The notes beneath the pieces were generated by a model that saw nothing but the letters and a program-made list of their open reading frames with translations, had not been told where the DNA came from and did no database searches. Of a DNA stretch of 8,658 bases, positions 1 to 7,007 are shown in pieces. Both the position numbers and the translations under genes were made by a program. Source of the DNA: Spirochaetales bacterium (GTDB lineage: Bacteria; Spirochaetota; Spirochaetia; Sphaerochaetales; Sphaerochaetaceae); assembly GCA_028723145.1 (NCBI GenBank), contig JAQYFM010000056.1, forward strand, positions 1-8,658, written 5' to 3'. Positions within the stretch are counted from its first letter, which is position 1. The number at the start of each line of letters is the position of its first letter.

Positions 1-2346
1 ATTAAGTGATAGAGGTTTTAAGAAATCATTTGGATCATAGTTTGCACTCTTGTAAGTTAAACTGAGCGAAGATGTAAAATACTTATATAAAGCACCAAAA
101 GAAAACTTAATATCATCACTCTTGAATACGTTATTTTCTTCCTTAAAATGCCAAGATAATGAAAATGTTAATTGACTTACCTTATATGATAAACCAGCTG
201 TAATGGATTGGTTTAGTGGTGGTATTGTATACTTTAGTGTTGGAGAAAGCTTTCCTCCAAATATTTCATATGATTTTGAAAATGAGAGTGAATGAGACTT
301 TACATTTTCCTTATCAAAGGAATAGATAGTTTCTTTCTTATTATTTGTAGTATCGGTAATTGTATTTTCTAATCTATAAAGATATGTATTAAAATTATAA
401 GTTAAACCAAACTTTGAAAGATTTATTGTTGTATCACTTCTAAGTGTAAAGTTATCCTTCTTCTCATTTTTTGCTTCTTCCTTAAAGGAATATGAATATT
501 CAGGTGAAATAACCTCTACTAAGCTAAAGTAATCACTTAAATTTCCTTGTAAAGTTATTTTTCCGTTTACTTTGTTTTGCAATACTTCATTTGTAAGTTC
601 AGCATTATTTTTATTCTCATAGCTATTATTTAATTCTTCATTAATTGAGTACTTTAATGAAATAGAGGTAACCTTACCACTATTACTACTCTTATTTTTT
701 TCCTCATACATAGGAGAAAGTAAAGGGTCTGTAAGAATAAAATAATCAGAAAATGCAATTTCCTTTTTCTCACCTTCTTCCTTATTAATACTTTCACTTT
801 TGTAAGAAAAAATAGTTCCAGAGATATTTGCATTGAGTTTTGGGAGGTAAATATCTTCCATTAAATATGACTTTTCATATGATGAATAGGCATACTTTGC
901 TTTTAATGATAAAGATGAGATTCTTGCACTATCAATAAATGCTGGTAAATATTTCTTTGGCATTGAAATAGATGAATCTAAATATGCTTCATACGATGTT
1001 ACATTAGATGACCCTGAAGGGAATTTTTGTTCTCCACCCAAAAAGCTATCAATTGAAAAGCTTGTAAGTCTTCCACTGTAATCACTATAGGAATATGGAT
1101 CACTATAAAATGGAAAACTAGCTTTTAAATTTAAGTTTGATAAGTTAATGTCTAATTGATTATTAGAATAATATCTAATCTTTGGCTCTGATAAAGTAAT
1201 ACTATTAGAATAGGAAATTCCACTTTTAGATGATAATTTAAAATTATTACTCTTTAATAGTAAATCATACCCAGCATGTAATCCGTTTTTTTCATATGCA
1301 TCTAACAGGAGTGTCAAATAGCTTCCACTCTTTTTAGCCCACTCTTGTATTGGACTAGGCTTAATATTACTAACATCATAGTATAAGCCATTAGAGATTA
1401 AATCTTTATCATCTCCACTTTTTAATAGAGATGCAAATGATGATTCTTCTGAGTTATTTTCAAAGTTTGGGTATGTTCCAAATACTTCAAATGTGGTGGA
1501 CGCAAAAAGTCCTCTTGAGGAAGAAAATCCAAATGCTGGATTTATTGTTAATCTTGAACCAGGATAAAAGAAAAATGGTATATATAGTAGTGGAACTCTA
1601 CCAATTTTCAGGTATGCATTTGATAAAAACATATCTCCACCATCTAAAATAGCAATTTCCTTTGCACTAATTGTTGATAGGGATTTGTCCTTATCAGTCG
1701 TAATATATCCATCTAAGAAGTAGAGACCAGAGTCTGTATTTCTATAGTTTAAAAGGGATGCTGAGGTATTAAATGTTATTTTTGTTTTCTCATTATTTGT
1801 TCTTTCACTTTGTGTTGTTCCTCCTGTTACAACTAGGTCTCCATCGTTATATGAGTAAGTAACAACATCTGCACTGATATCAGATAGTCCACTTTTACTA
1901 TTTTTATCTTCAAATTTAACATTGCTATATGCACTAACACTTTTTACTGTGTTATCAACTATCATTTTATCAGCAGATAATATCTTCTCAGGATCATCAC
2001 TGTTAAATGAAAATGAAACCTTTACATTTCCTTCTAATAAAACATTTTTGTTCTCTAGCAATGTCATTTTATCTGCAGAGAGAATATTCATACTATATTC
2101 TCCCTGAGATTTTTGTGAACTAGAATTTTCTTCTGTTACTAGGTTTTCACTATCTAATATTAACTTTTTAATTTCATCATCACTTTTTCCTTCAGTTTCC
2201 AAGTCTCTTAATAATGCCATCTGGATTAACTCATCATGAGTTGCACTTAAAACCGCATTGGAAGAAAGTGAGGAAGAATAAATATTAGAAATAAAAATAA
2301 CTGCAAGAAGTATTACAGCCCAAATCCTATTAACAGCTCTATGCAA
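1..2346 (-). CDS. lptD: LptD-like (OstA/Imp) outer-membrane LPS/lipid-assembly protein, C-terminus outside window
   Basis: The frame is open without a stop for 782 codons and leaves the window at its left edge. The N-terminus is a signal peptide: basic residues (HRAVNR), a hydrophobic core WAVILLAVIFIS at about residues 9-20, then a Ser-rich region. Residues ~85-240 form an OstA/LptA-like beta domain with repeated 'SADKM...' and 'LEGNVKV' strands. Residues ~249-263 (GRVPLLYIPFFFYPG) followed by NPAFGFSSSRGLF are the LptD hallmark leading into the barrel. The rest is Ser/Tyr/Asn-rich alternating beta strand, typical of an outer-membrane barrel. LptD proteins insert lipopolysaccharide or related glycolipid into the outer leaflet. 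Spirochaetes such as Treponema keep a homologue although many lack classical LPS, so the substrate here is uncertain. The TTG start at 2346 is chosen because it retains the signal peptide and follows a strong Shine-Dalgarno. The first in-frame ATG is over 40 codons later. The gene overlaps uvrA by 8 bp and is the last visible gene of the operon. Confidence 0.8.
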   Translation of the reverse strand, partial: MHRAVNRIWAVILLAVIFISNIYSSSLSSNAVLSATHDELIQMALLRDLETEGKSDDEIKKLILDSENLVTEENSSSQKSQGEYSMNILSADKMTLLENKNVLLEGNVKVSFSFNSDDPEKILSADKMIVDNTVKSVSAYSNVKFEDKNSKSGLSDISADVVTYSYNDGDLVVTGGTTQSERTNNEKTKITFNTSASLLNYRNTDSGLYFLDGYITTDKDKSLSTISAKEIAILDGGDMFLSNAYLKIGRVPLLYIPFFFYPGSRLTINPAFGFSSSRGLFASTTFEVFGTYPNFENNSEESSFASLLKSGDDKDLISNGLYYDVSNIKPSPIQEWAKKSGSYLTLLLDAYEKNGLHAGYDLLLKSNNFKLSSKSGISYSNSITLSEPKIRYYSNNQLDINLSNLNLKASFPFYSDPYSYSDYSGRLTSFSIDSFLGGEQKFPSGSSNVTSYEAYLDSSISMPKKYLPAFIDSARISSLSLKAKYAYSSYEKSYLMEDIYLPKLNANISGTIFSYKSESINKEEGEKKEIAFSDYFILTDPLLSPMYEEKNKSSNSGKVTSISLKYSINEELNNSYENKNNAELTNEVLQNKVNGKITLQGNLSDYFSLVEVISPEYSYSFKEEAKNEKKDNFTLRSDTTINLSKFGLTYNFNTYLYRLENTITDTTNNKKETIYSFDKENVKSHSLSFSKSYEIFGGKLSPTLKYTIPPLNQSITAGLSYKVSQLTFSLSWHFKEENNVFKSDDIKFSFGALYKYFTSSLSLTYKSANYDPNDFLKPLSLN

Positions 2347-5161
2347 GATATCTCCTTAAGAATTGTCCAGTATAGCTTTTTTCAACCTTGGCAACTTCTT
2401 CAGGTGTTCCTGTTGCAATAATAGTTCCCCCCTCATCGCCACCTTCAGGTCCTAAATCAATAATGTAATCTGCACACTTAATTACATCCAAATTGTGCTC
2501 AATTAATATTACTGAATTTCCTTGGTCAACTAATGATTGAATTACTTCCATAAGCTTCTTAACATCAGCAAAGTGAAGACCTGTAGTAGGTTCATCAAGA
2601 ACATATAAAGTCTTACCAGTACTTCTTTTACTAAGCTCTAAAGCTAATTTTACTCTCTGAGCCTCTCCTCCTGAGAGTGTTAAAGCACTTTGGCCTAAAT
2701 GGATGTAATCAAGACCAACAGCCATTAGCGTTTCAAGTTTATTTTTTATTGCAGGAATTGCATTAAAAAATTCATAAGCTTCGCTTACTGTCATATCAAG
2801 AACATCAGAAATGTTTTTACCCTTATATTGAACTTGTAATGTTTCCTTATTATATCTCTTTCCATGACAAACATCACAAGGTACATAAACATCAGGAAGA
2901 AAATGCATTTCAATTTTTATAGTTCCATCACCTTGACAGTTTTCACATCTACCACCTGGAACGTTGAAACTAAATCTTCCACTTTTAAAGCCTCTTGCTT
3001 TCGATTCAGGAAGAGATGCAAATAAATCTCTAATAGATGTATATAGCCCGACGTAAGTCGCAGGGTTACTTCGAGGTGTTCGTCCAATTGGACTTTGATC
3101 AATGTTAATTACCTTATCGATATTTTCACATCCATCTAAAGATTGGCATCCTTCGATTGTTTTATCCTTCTTTTTATCAAGGTGTGCTTTAACACTAGGA
3201 ATTAATAATTCATTAAGTAAAGTTGATTTACCACTACCTGAAACACCTGTGAGTATTACAAGCTCTCCAAGAGGAATCTCAGCAGTTATATTTTTTAAGT
3301 TATTTAAAGTACATCCTTTTAATACAAGCTTTTTACCACTACCCTTACGTCTTTTTTGAGGTACAGGTATTGTTAGCTTTTTAGCTAAAAATGCACCAGT
3401 AATACTTTTTTCGTTTTCCTCAATTTCTTTAGGAGTTCCTTGTGCTGTGATATAACCACCATGCTCACCTGCTCCAGGTCCTAAGTCAACTACATAATCA
3501 GCAGCTCTAATAGTATCCTCATCGTGTTCAACAACAATGACAGTATTACCTAAATCTTTTAGATTTTTTAAGGTTTGGATTAACTTATCATTATCTCTTT
3601 GATGAAGACCAATAGATGGTTCATCAAGTACATACAATACACCTGTTAATGCAGATCCAATTTGAGTTGCAAGTCTTATTCTTTGAGCTTCTCCACCAGA
3701 GAGTGTTGCGCTAGCTCTTGATAAGTTTAAATATCCAAGGCCTACGTTATTTAAAAAGTTTAATCGAGCATTGATTTCTTTTAATATTTCTCTAGATATT
3801 TGCTTCTCTGTTTCGGTTAATTTTAAGCTTTGGAAGAAATTAATTGAATCCTTAACACTTAAACTTGTTACCTGCCAAATGTTTTTACCACCAACTAACA
3901 CACTTAAAGCTTCTTTTCTTAATCTTTGACCTTGGCAATCAGGACAAAGATGAGTTTCTCTAAGAGAATCTAGCCAAGAGCGTATATACATTGATTGAGT
4001 TTCAAAATATCTTCTTTCAAGTTCTTTTAGTATTCCAGGATACTGTTCTTTCATGTGGTATTTTGCTGTCTTTTTTCCGTTTTCATATTCAACGTCTAAT
4101 AACTTACCACCACCATAAAGCAATACCTTTTTAGCATCTTGAGGCCAATCCTTTAGTGGGATGGCAAGATCAAAGTTATATGCTTTTGAAAGAGCCTTCA
4201 TATAAGAGTCACTATAATTAGCACTAGGATTATGAGTAACAATACCACCCTCAAGATAACTTTTATCAGGGTCTGGAATTATTTTTTTAATATCAAAATC
4301 ACTTTTAAGACCTAAGCCGTTACATGTTGGGCAAGCACCATATGGATTATTAAAAGAGAAAAATCTTGGTTCTATTTCAGGCACTGTAATACCACAATCT
4401 GGACAAGAGTTTTTCTCACTATACAGCTCTTTTTTACCCTCAGTTACATATTCGACTTCAACAAGTCCATCGGACATTTCAGTTGCATGTTCAATTGCAT
4501 CAGCAAGTCTTGCTCTGTCTTCTTTTTTGTTAATAAGACGGTCAATGACAACAGAAATAGAGTGCTTAAATTGTTTATCTAAAGTTGGTACCTCTTCATC
4601 AAGCATAAACATCTTGCCATCAACAATACATCTTGTGTAGCCAGCTTGAAGCGCATCGTCAAATACCTTCTTAAACTCACCCTTTCGTCCCCTAGCTACA
4701 GGAGAAGCAACAATTAAGCGTCCACCTTCTTGATGAGAAAAGATAATATCGATAATTTGGTCGACAGACATTTCAGATATTTCTTTTCCACAAACTGGGC
4801 AGTGAACATGACCACATCGGGCCCAAAGAAGACGATAGTAATCGTAGATTTCAGTAATAGTACCTACAATAGATCTAGGATTTTTATGGGTTGATTTTTG
4901 CTCAATAGCAATTGCAGGGCTAAGGCCTTCAATACTATCTACATTTGGTTTATCTAAGCGACCTAAAAACTGTCTAGCATATGCTGATAGTGATTCAACA
5001 TATCTTCTTTGCCCTTCAGCGAATATTGTATCAAATGCAAGAGATGATTTACCGGAACCCGATAAACCACTCATTACAATTAGAGAATTCTTAGGAAGCT
5101 CTAAATCTATATTTTTTAAATTATGTTGTTTAGCACCTTTAATTATTATTTTATCGTTCAT
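2339..5161 (-). CDS. uvrA: UvrA, excinuclease ABC subunit A
   Basis: This is the DNA-damage recognition ATPase of nucleotide excision repair. It dimerises, loads UvrB at lesions and acts in the cytoplasm. The protein is full length at 940 residues, the size of the E. coli protein. It has two ABC ATPase modules. The first has Walker A GLSGSGKSS at 32-40, signature LSGGEAQRIRL at about 485-500 and Walker B VLDEPSIGLHQRD at about 510-520. The second has Walker A GVSGSGKS at 639-646, signature LSGGEAQRVKL near 827 and Walker B VLDEPTTGLHFAD near 855. Zinc-module cysteine pairs are intact: CPDC/CPTC near 253 and 280, CENC/CDVC near 740 and 763, plus CPVC near 117 and CPDC near 405. The UvrB-binding region between the first Walker A and its signature is present. 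The ATG overlaps the ispG stop as ATGA. The only ribosome-binding candidate is a weak GAAGAG, so translation is probably coupled to ispG. No defect is visible. Confidence 0.98.
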   Translation of the reverse strand: MNDKIIIKGAKQHNLKNIDLELPKNSLIVMSGLSGSGKSSLAFDTIFAEGQRRYVESLSAYARQFLGRLDKPNVDSIEGLSPAIAIEQKSTHKNPRSIVGTITEIYDYYRLLWARCGHVHCPVCGKEISEMSVDQIIDIIFSHQEGGRLIVASPVARGRKGEFKKVFDDALQAGYTRCIVDGKMFMLDEEVPTLDKQFKHSISVVIDRLINKKEDRARLADAIEHATEMSDGLVEVEYVTEGKKELYSEKNSCPDCGITVPEIEPRFFSFNNPYGACPTCNGLGLKSDFDIKKIIPDPDKSYLEGGIVTHNPSANYSDSYMKALSKAYNFDLAIPLKDWPQDAKKVLLYGGGKLLDVEYENGKKTAKYHMKEQYPGILKELERRYFETQSMYIRSWLDSLRETHLCPDCQGQRLRKEALSVLVGGKNIWQVTSLSVKDSINFFQSLKLTETEKQISREILKEINARLNFLNNVGLGYLNLSRASATLSGGEAQRIRLATQIGSALTGVLYVLDEPSIGLHQRDNDKLIQTLKNLKDLGNTVIVVEHDEDTIRAADYVVDLGPGAGEHGGYITAQGTPKEIEENEKSITGAFLAKKLTIPVPQKRRKGSGKKLVLKGCTLNNLKNITAEIPLGELVILTGVSGSGKSTLLNELLIPSVKAHLDKKKDKTIEGCQSLDGCENIDKVINIDQSPIGRTPRSNPATYVGLYTSIRDLFASLPESKARGFKSGRFSFNVPGGRCENCQGDGTIKIEMHFLPDVYVPCDVCHGKRYNKETLQVQYKGKNISDVLDMTVSEAYEFFNAIPAIKNKLETLMAVGLDYIHLGQSALTLSGGEAQRVKLALELSKRSTGKTLYVLDEPTTGLHFADVKKLMEVIQSLVDQGNSVILIEHNLDVIKCADYIIDLGPEGGDEGGTIIATGTPEEVAKVEKSYTGQFLRRYLA
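2351..2358 (-). promoter_or_regulatory. Shine-Dalgarno for lptD inside the uvrA 3' end
   Basis: On the minus strand this reads TAAGGAGA, followed after four bases (TATC) by TTG at 2346-2344. It lies wholly within the last codons of uvrA (Arg-Arg-Tyr-Leu-Ala-stop). It decides the TTG start of the LptD-like gene, because no ATG with a ribosome-binding site lies near. The arrangement implies translational coupling to uvrA. Confidence 0.75.
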
Positions 5162-6198
5162 AGCTCTTCAATAGTATCAAAAAGGGCTTTTTCAGCATCA
5201 TCATTAGTGACCTTAGTTAAAAGCTCACCATTTTTATATATGAATGTGCTATTGCCAATTCCAGTTACTGCTACATCTGCATGTTTAGCTTCTCCTGGAC
5301 CGTTTACTTGGCAGCCCATTATTGCAACTGTTATATCCTTATTTATTGCTAATAATCTATTTTCAACTTTACTTAAGAAACCTTGAGAATCAAAAGAGTG
5401 TCTACCACATCGAGGGCAAGATACAATTCTTATTCCTCCCTTTCTAAGTCCGATAGTTCTTAATATTTCTACAGCAGCTTGTACTTCAGTTTCGATACTT
5501 CCAGTTATTGATACTCTAATTGTATCACCTATATTTTCTTTCATTAAATTTCCAAGTGCCCAAGTAGAACGTATTGATGATGTAACAACACCACCTGCTT
5601 CAGTAACTCCTATGTGCAAAGGGTAATCAAGTTCTTTAGCTAGCTTTCTATTTGCAGATAAAGTTACTTCAGGATCTGATGCTTTTAATGAAATTACAGT
5701 ATTTTCAAAGTTCCATGATTCAAACCATGATACATATTCACATGCAGTTTCACACATTAAAGAAGGAGTATCTAACCCTTTAATGTTTTTTGGTAAAGAT
5801 CCACTGTTAAGACCAATACGAATTGCCGCATTGTGGTCCTTAGCTGCTTTTACAACTTCTTCAGTTTTCCATTTAGGTCCGATATTTCCTGGATTTATTC
5901 TAATCTTTGGAGCACCACATTCTAGTGCTTCAATTGCCATCTTATAGTCAAAATGGATATCAGCTACAACAGGAATTGGAGAAAGCTTGCAAATTTTGGT
6001 AAAGTTTTCTTTATCCTTTGATGATACATAGCTAAAACGAATAATATCGCAACCCATAGCTTGTAATAAAGAAATTCTTCTAATTACTTCATTTACATCC
6101 GTATCACAAATTTGACTGTCATACATTGTTTGAATTCTAATAGGATTATCTCCACCTATTCCTAGGTTATTAATATAAGCAGTTTTCTTACTAAACAT
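5158..6198 (-). CDS. ispG: IspG (GcpE), 4-hydroxy-3-methylbut-2-enyl diphosphate synthase
   Basis: This is the [4Fe-4S] enzyme of the MEP isoprenoid pathway. It reductively opens 2-C-methylerythritol 2,4-cyclodiphosphate to HMBPP, using flavodoxin or ferredoxin as electron donor. The protein is 346 residues from the chosen start, which is the compact bacterial form without the large insert seen in plants and some bacteria. Residues ~15-250 form the TIM barrel (IGGDNPIRIQTM, VADIHFDYKMAIEA, KIRINPGNIG, VTEAGG). The cluster ligands are visible as C261 and C264 (CPRCGR) and C296 (GCQVNGPGE), with the conserved E303 next to the last. An upstream in-frame ATG at 6234 would add 12 residues that do not resemble the family. 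The ATG at 6198 fits the usual N-terminus (MFSKKTAYINNLGIGG) and has GGAG five bases upstream. It begins 2 bp after the upstream small gene's stop and ends in a 4-bp ATGA overlap with uvrA. Confidence 0.97.
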   Translation of the reverse strand: MFSKKTAYINNLGIGGDNPIRIQTMYDSQICDTDVNEVIRRISLLQAMGCDIIRFSYVSSKDKENFTKICKLSPIPVVADIHFDYKMAIEALECGAPKIRINPGNIGPKWKTEEVVKAAKDHNAAIRIGLNSGSLPKNIKGLDTPSLMCETACEYVSWFESWNFENTVISLKASDPEVTLSANRKLAKELDYPLHIGVTEAGGVVTSSIRSTWALGNLMKENIGDTIRVSITGSIETEVQAAVEILRTIGLRKGGIRIVSCPRCGRHSFDSQGFLSKVENRLLAINKDITVAIMGCQVNGPGEAKHADVAVTGIGNSTFIYKNGELLTKVTNDDAEKALFDTIEEL

Positions 6199-6200
6199 AA

Positions 6201-6509
6201 TTACTCCAACACATACTTTATTGCTTTTTTGCACTCTTTTGTAAGATATTTTTCACCAGGTAAAAAAAGTGCAAATTCATCTTTCTTTAATAATACAGCA
6301 CCAATTGTGTCTCTACTTTGTTTTACTTCTCTCCAAGTAGTTGCTATTTTAAGGCTACCCTCTTTAACAATTATTAGTGTCGATCTCTTACTATCCGAGT
6401 AAAAAGCATTCATTTCTTCACATTCTTTGTAGAGATATTTCTCATAATTCTTCAAAGATGGAAGAATTGCTTCATATTCTTTTAATCTTTCAATCTTATC
6501 TATAACCAT
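6201..6509 (-). CDS. Small protein of unknown function, first gene of the ispG-uvrA-lptD operon
   Basis: It is 102 residues, with no signal peptide, membrane segment or cysteine pair that suggests a metal site. The N-terminal third is charged and probably helical (IERLKEYEAILPSLKNYEKYLYKECEE). The middle looks like alternating beta strands (RSTLIIVKEGSLKIATTW). Then comes DTIGAVLLKKDEFALFLPGEKYL and a short basic helix. The 'D-E-F-A-L-F-L-P-G-E' segment recalls the end of the YhcH/YjgK/YiaL (EbgC-like) cupin domain, in which a similar strand precedes a conserved 'FPGE.H'. The His is not present here and the protein is shorter than that family, so I regard the link as tentative. It ends 2 bp before ispG, so it is co-transcribed with it. 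The ATG at 6509 has no visible Shine-Dalgarno. An internal Met33 is a less likely alternative start. I do not recognise a function. Confidence 0.7.
   Translation of the reverse strand: MVIDKIERLKEYEAILPSLKNYEKYLYKECEEMNAFYSDSKRSTLIIVKEGSLKIATTWREVKQSRDTIGAVLLKKDEFALFLPGEKYLTKECKKAIKYVLE
6204..6207 (-). promoter_or_regulatory. Ribosome-binding site deciding the ispG start
   Basis: GGAG on the minus strand lies five bases before the ATG at 6198 and overlaps the last codons (…GTG TTG GAG TAA) of the upstream small gene. It supports the shorter IspG start over the in-frame ATG at 6234, and suggests coupling of the two genes. Confidence 0.7.
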
Positions 6510-6516
6510 GTAGTGA

Positions 6517-6525
6517 ATGATAGCA
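6517..6525 (-). promoter_or_regulatory. Extended -10 promoter for the leftward operon, possibly leaderless
   Basis: The minus strand reads TGC TATCAT, an extended -10 (TGnTATnAT type). It ends seven bases before the ATG at 6509, so transcription would start at or next to the A of the start codon. No convincing -35 lies 17 bp upstream. A TATTAT hexamer just upstream is an alternative -10 that would also give a leader of only a few bases. With no Shine-Dalgarno present, a leaderless or nearly leaderless transcript is plausible. Confidence 0.4.
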
Positions 6526-6574
6526 TAATAAGAAATTATTATCCTTAGACTTTAAAAAAAAGTTTTAAATTTAA

Positions 6575-6603
6575 TTGACAATTAAACTGTAGGTTACTAT
6601 AGT
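6575..6603 (+). promoter_or_regulatory. Sigma70-type promoter of the gntR-ABC operon
   Basis: TTGACA at 6575-6580 is a perfect -35. After a 17-bp spacer comes TATAGT at 6598-6603, a good -10. Transcription should start near 6610, about 30 bases before the ATG of the regulator. The -10 is itself the right half of an 8-bp palindrome, ACTATAGT (6596-6603), and repeat elements follow directly, so the promoter looks built for repression. Confidence 0.8.
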
Positions 6604-6627
6604 GGTTAATTAGTTGAGTAACTAACC
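6592..6627 (+). promoter_or_regulatory. Probable autoregulatory operator: nested inverted repeats over the -10 and start site
   Basis: Several symmetric elements overlap in 36 bp. GTTACT at 6593-6598 pairs with AGTAAC at 6617-6622. GGTTA at 6604-6608 pairs with TAACC at 6623-6627. TTAGTT at 6610-6615 pairs with AACTAA at 6620-6625 across GAGT. GGTTA also occurs as a direct repeat 12 bp apart (6592 and 6604). GntR regulators of the YtrA type usually bind inverted repeats in their own promoters and repress the operon. Which of the nested repeats is the real half-site pair cannot be decided from one sequence. Confidence 0.6.
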
Positions 6628-6631
6628 AAAT

Positions 6632-6638
6632 AAGGAGG
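6632..6638 (+). promoter_or_regulatory. Strong Shine-Dalgarno of the GntR regulator
   Basis: AAGGAGG lies three bases before the ATG at 6642. This is a full match to anti-SD with slightly tight spacing, so the gene should be translated well once the promoter is free. Confidence 0.75.
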
Positions 6639-6641
6639 ATT

Positions 6642-7007
6642 ATGAACTATAAGTTTTCAAACGATAGACCAATATTTCTTCAGCTATCAGAGTATATCGA
6701 AGCTGATATATTATCTGGTGTTTTTGCAGAAGAATCTCCTTTACCATCTACCACAGAACTCTCAGTTGAATTAAAACTTAATCCTGCAACGACTTTAAAG
6801 GGTGTAAACATTCTTGTTGATCAAGGATTAGTTGAGAAGAAACGAGGAATTGGAATGTTTGTAGTAAAGGGTGCGAGAGAAAAAATACTCAAAAAGCAGC
6901 GTAATGCTTTTAATGAAGAGTATTTGTTACCCCTAATTTCTATTGCCAAAAATCTTGGAATAGAAAGAGATGATTTAATTAAAAGTATAATGGAGATTTA
7001 TAAATGA
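6642..7007 (+). CDS. GntR-family transcriptional regulator, YtrA subfamily
   Basis: The protein is 121 residues, the short size typical of YtrA-type regulators. Residues ~1-75 form the GntR winged helix: RPIFLQLSEYIEADILSG, then PLPSTTELSVELKLNPATT as the helix-turn-helix, and LVEKKRGIGMFV as the wing. The remaining ~45 residues form a short helical tail (REKILKKQ… LIKSIMEIY) that serves dimerisation, with no large ligand-binding domain. YtrA regulators usually repress their own operon, which encodes ABC transporters responding to cell-envelope stress. That matches the ABC ATPase gene overlapping its stop by ATGA (7004-7007). The intact gene, strong promoter and operator suggest it is still expressed although its target operon is interrupted. 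What it senses is unknown. Confidence 0.92.
   Translation: MNYKFSNDRPIFLQLSEYIEADILSGVFAEESPLPSTTELSVELKLNPATTLKGVNILVDQGLVEKKRGIGMFVVKGAREKILKKQRNAFNEEYLLPLISIAKNLGIERDDLIKSIMEIYK

Noticed and set aside
1431..2107. Short plus-strand reading frames at 1431-1652 and 1922-2107
   Set aside because: They lie antisense within the continuous LptD-like gene, lack ribosome-binding sites and have no recognisable composition.
2917..3359. Small frames at 2917-3102 (minus) and 3102-3359 (plus)
   Set aside because: Both are alternate-frame shadows of the second ATPase half of uvrA, whose motifs are intact.
5123..5386. Plus-strand frame of 87 codons
   Set aside because: It is antisense to the ispG 3' end and the uvrA start, with no independent support.
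6199..6234. Longer IspG start at 6234
   Set aside because: The extra 12 residues do not fit the family N-terminus and overlap the upstream gene, while the ATG at 6198 has a GGAG at good spacing.
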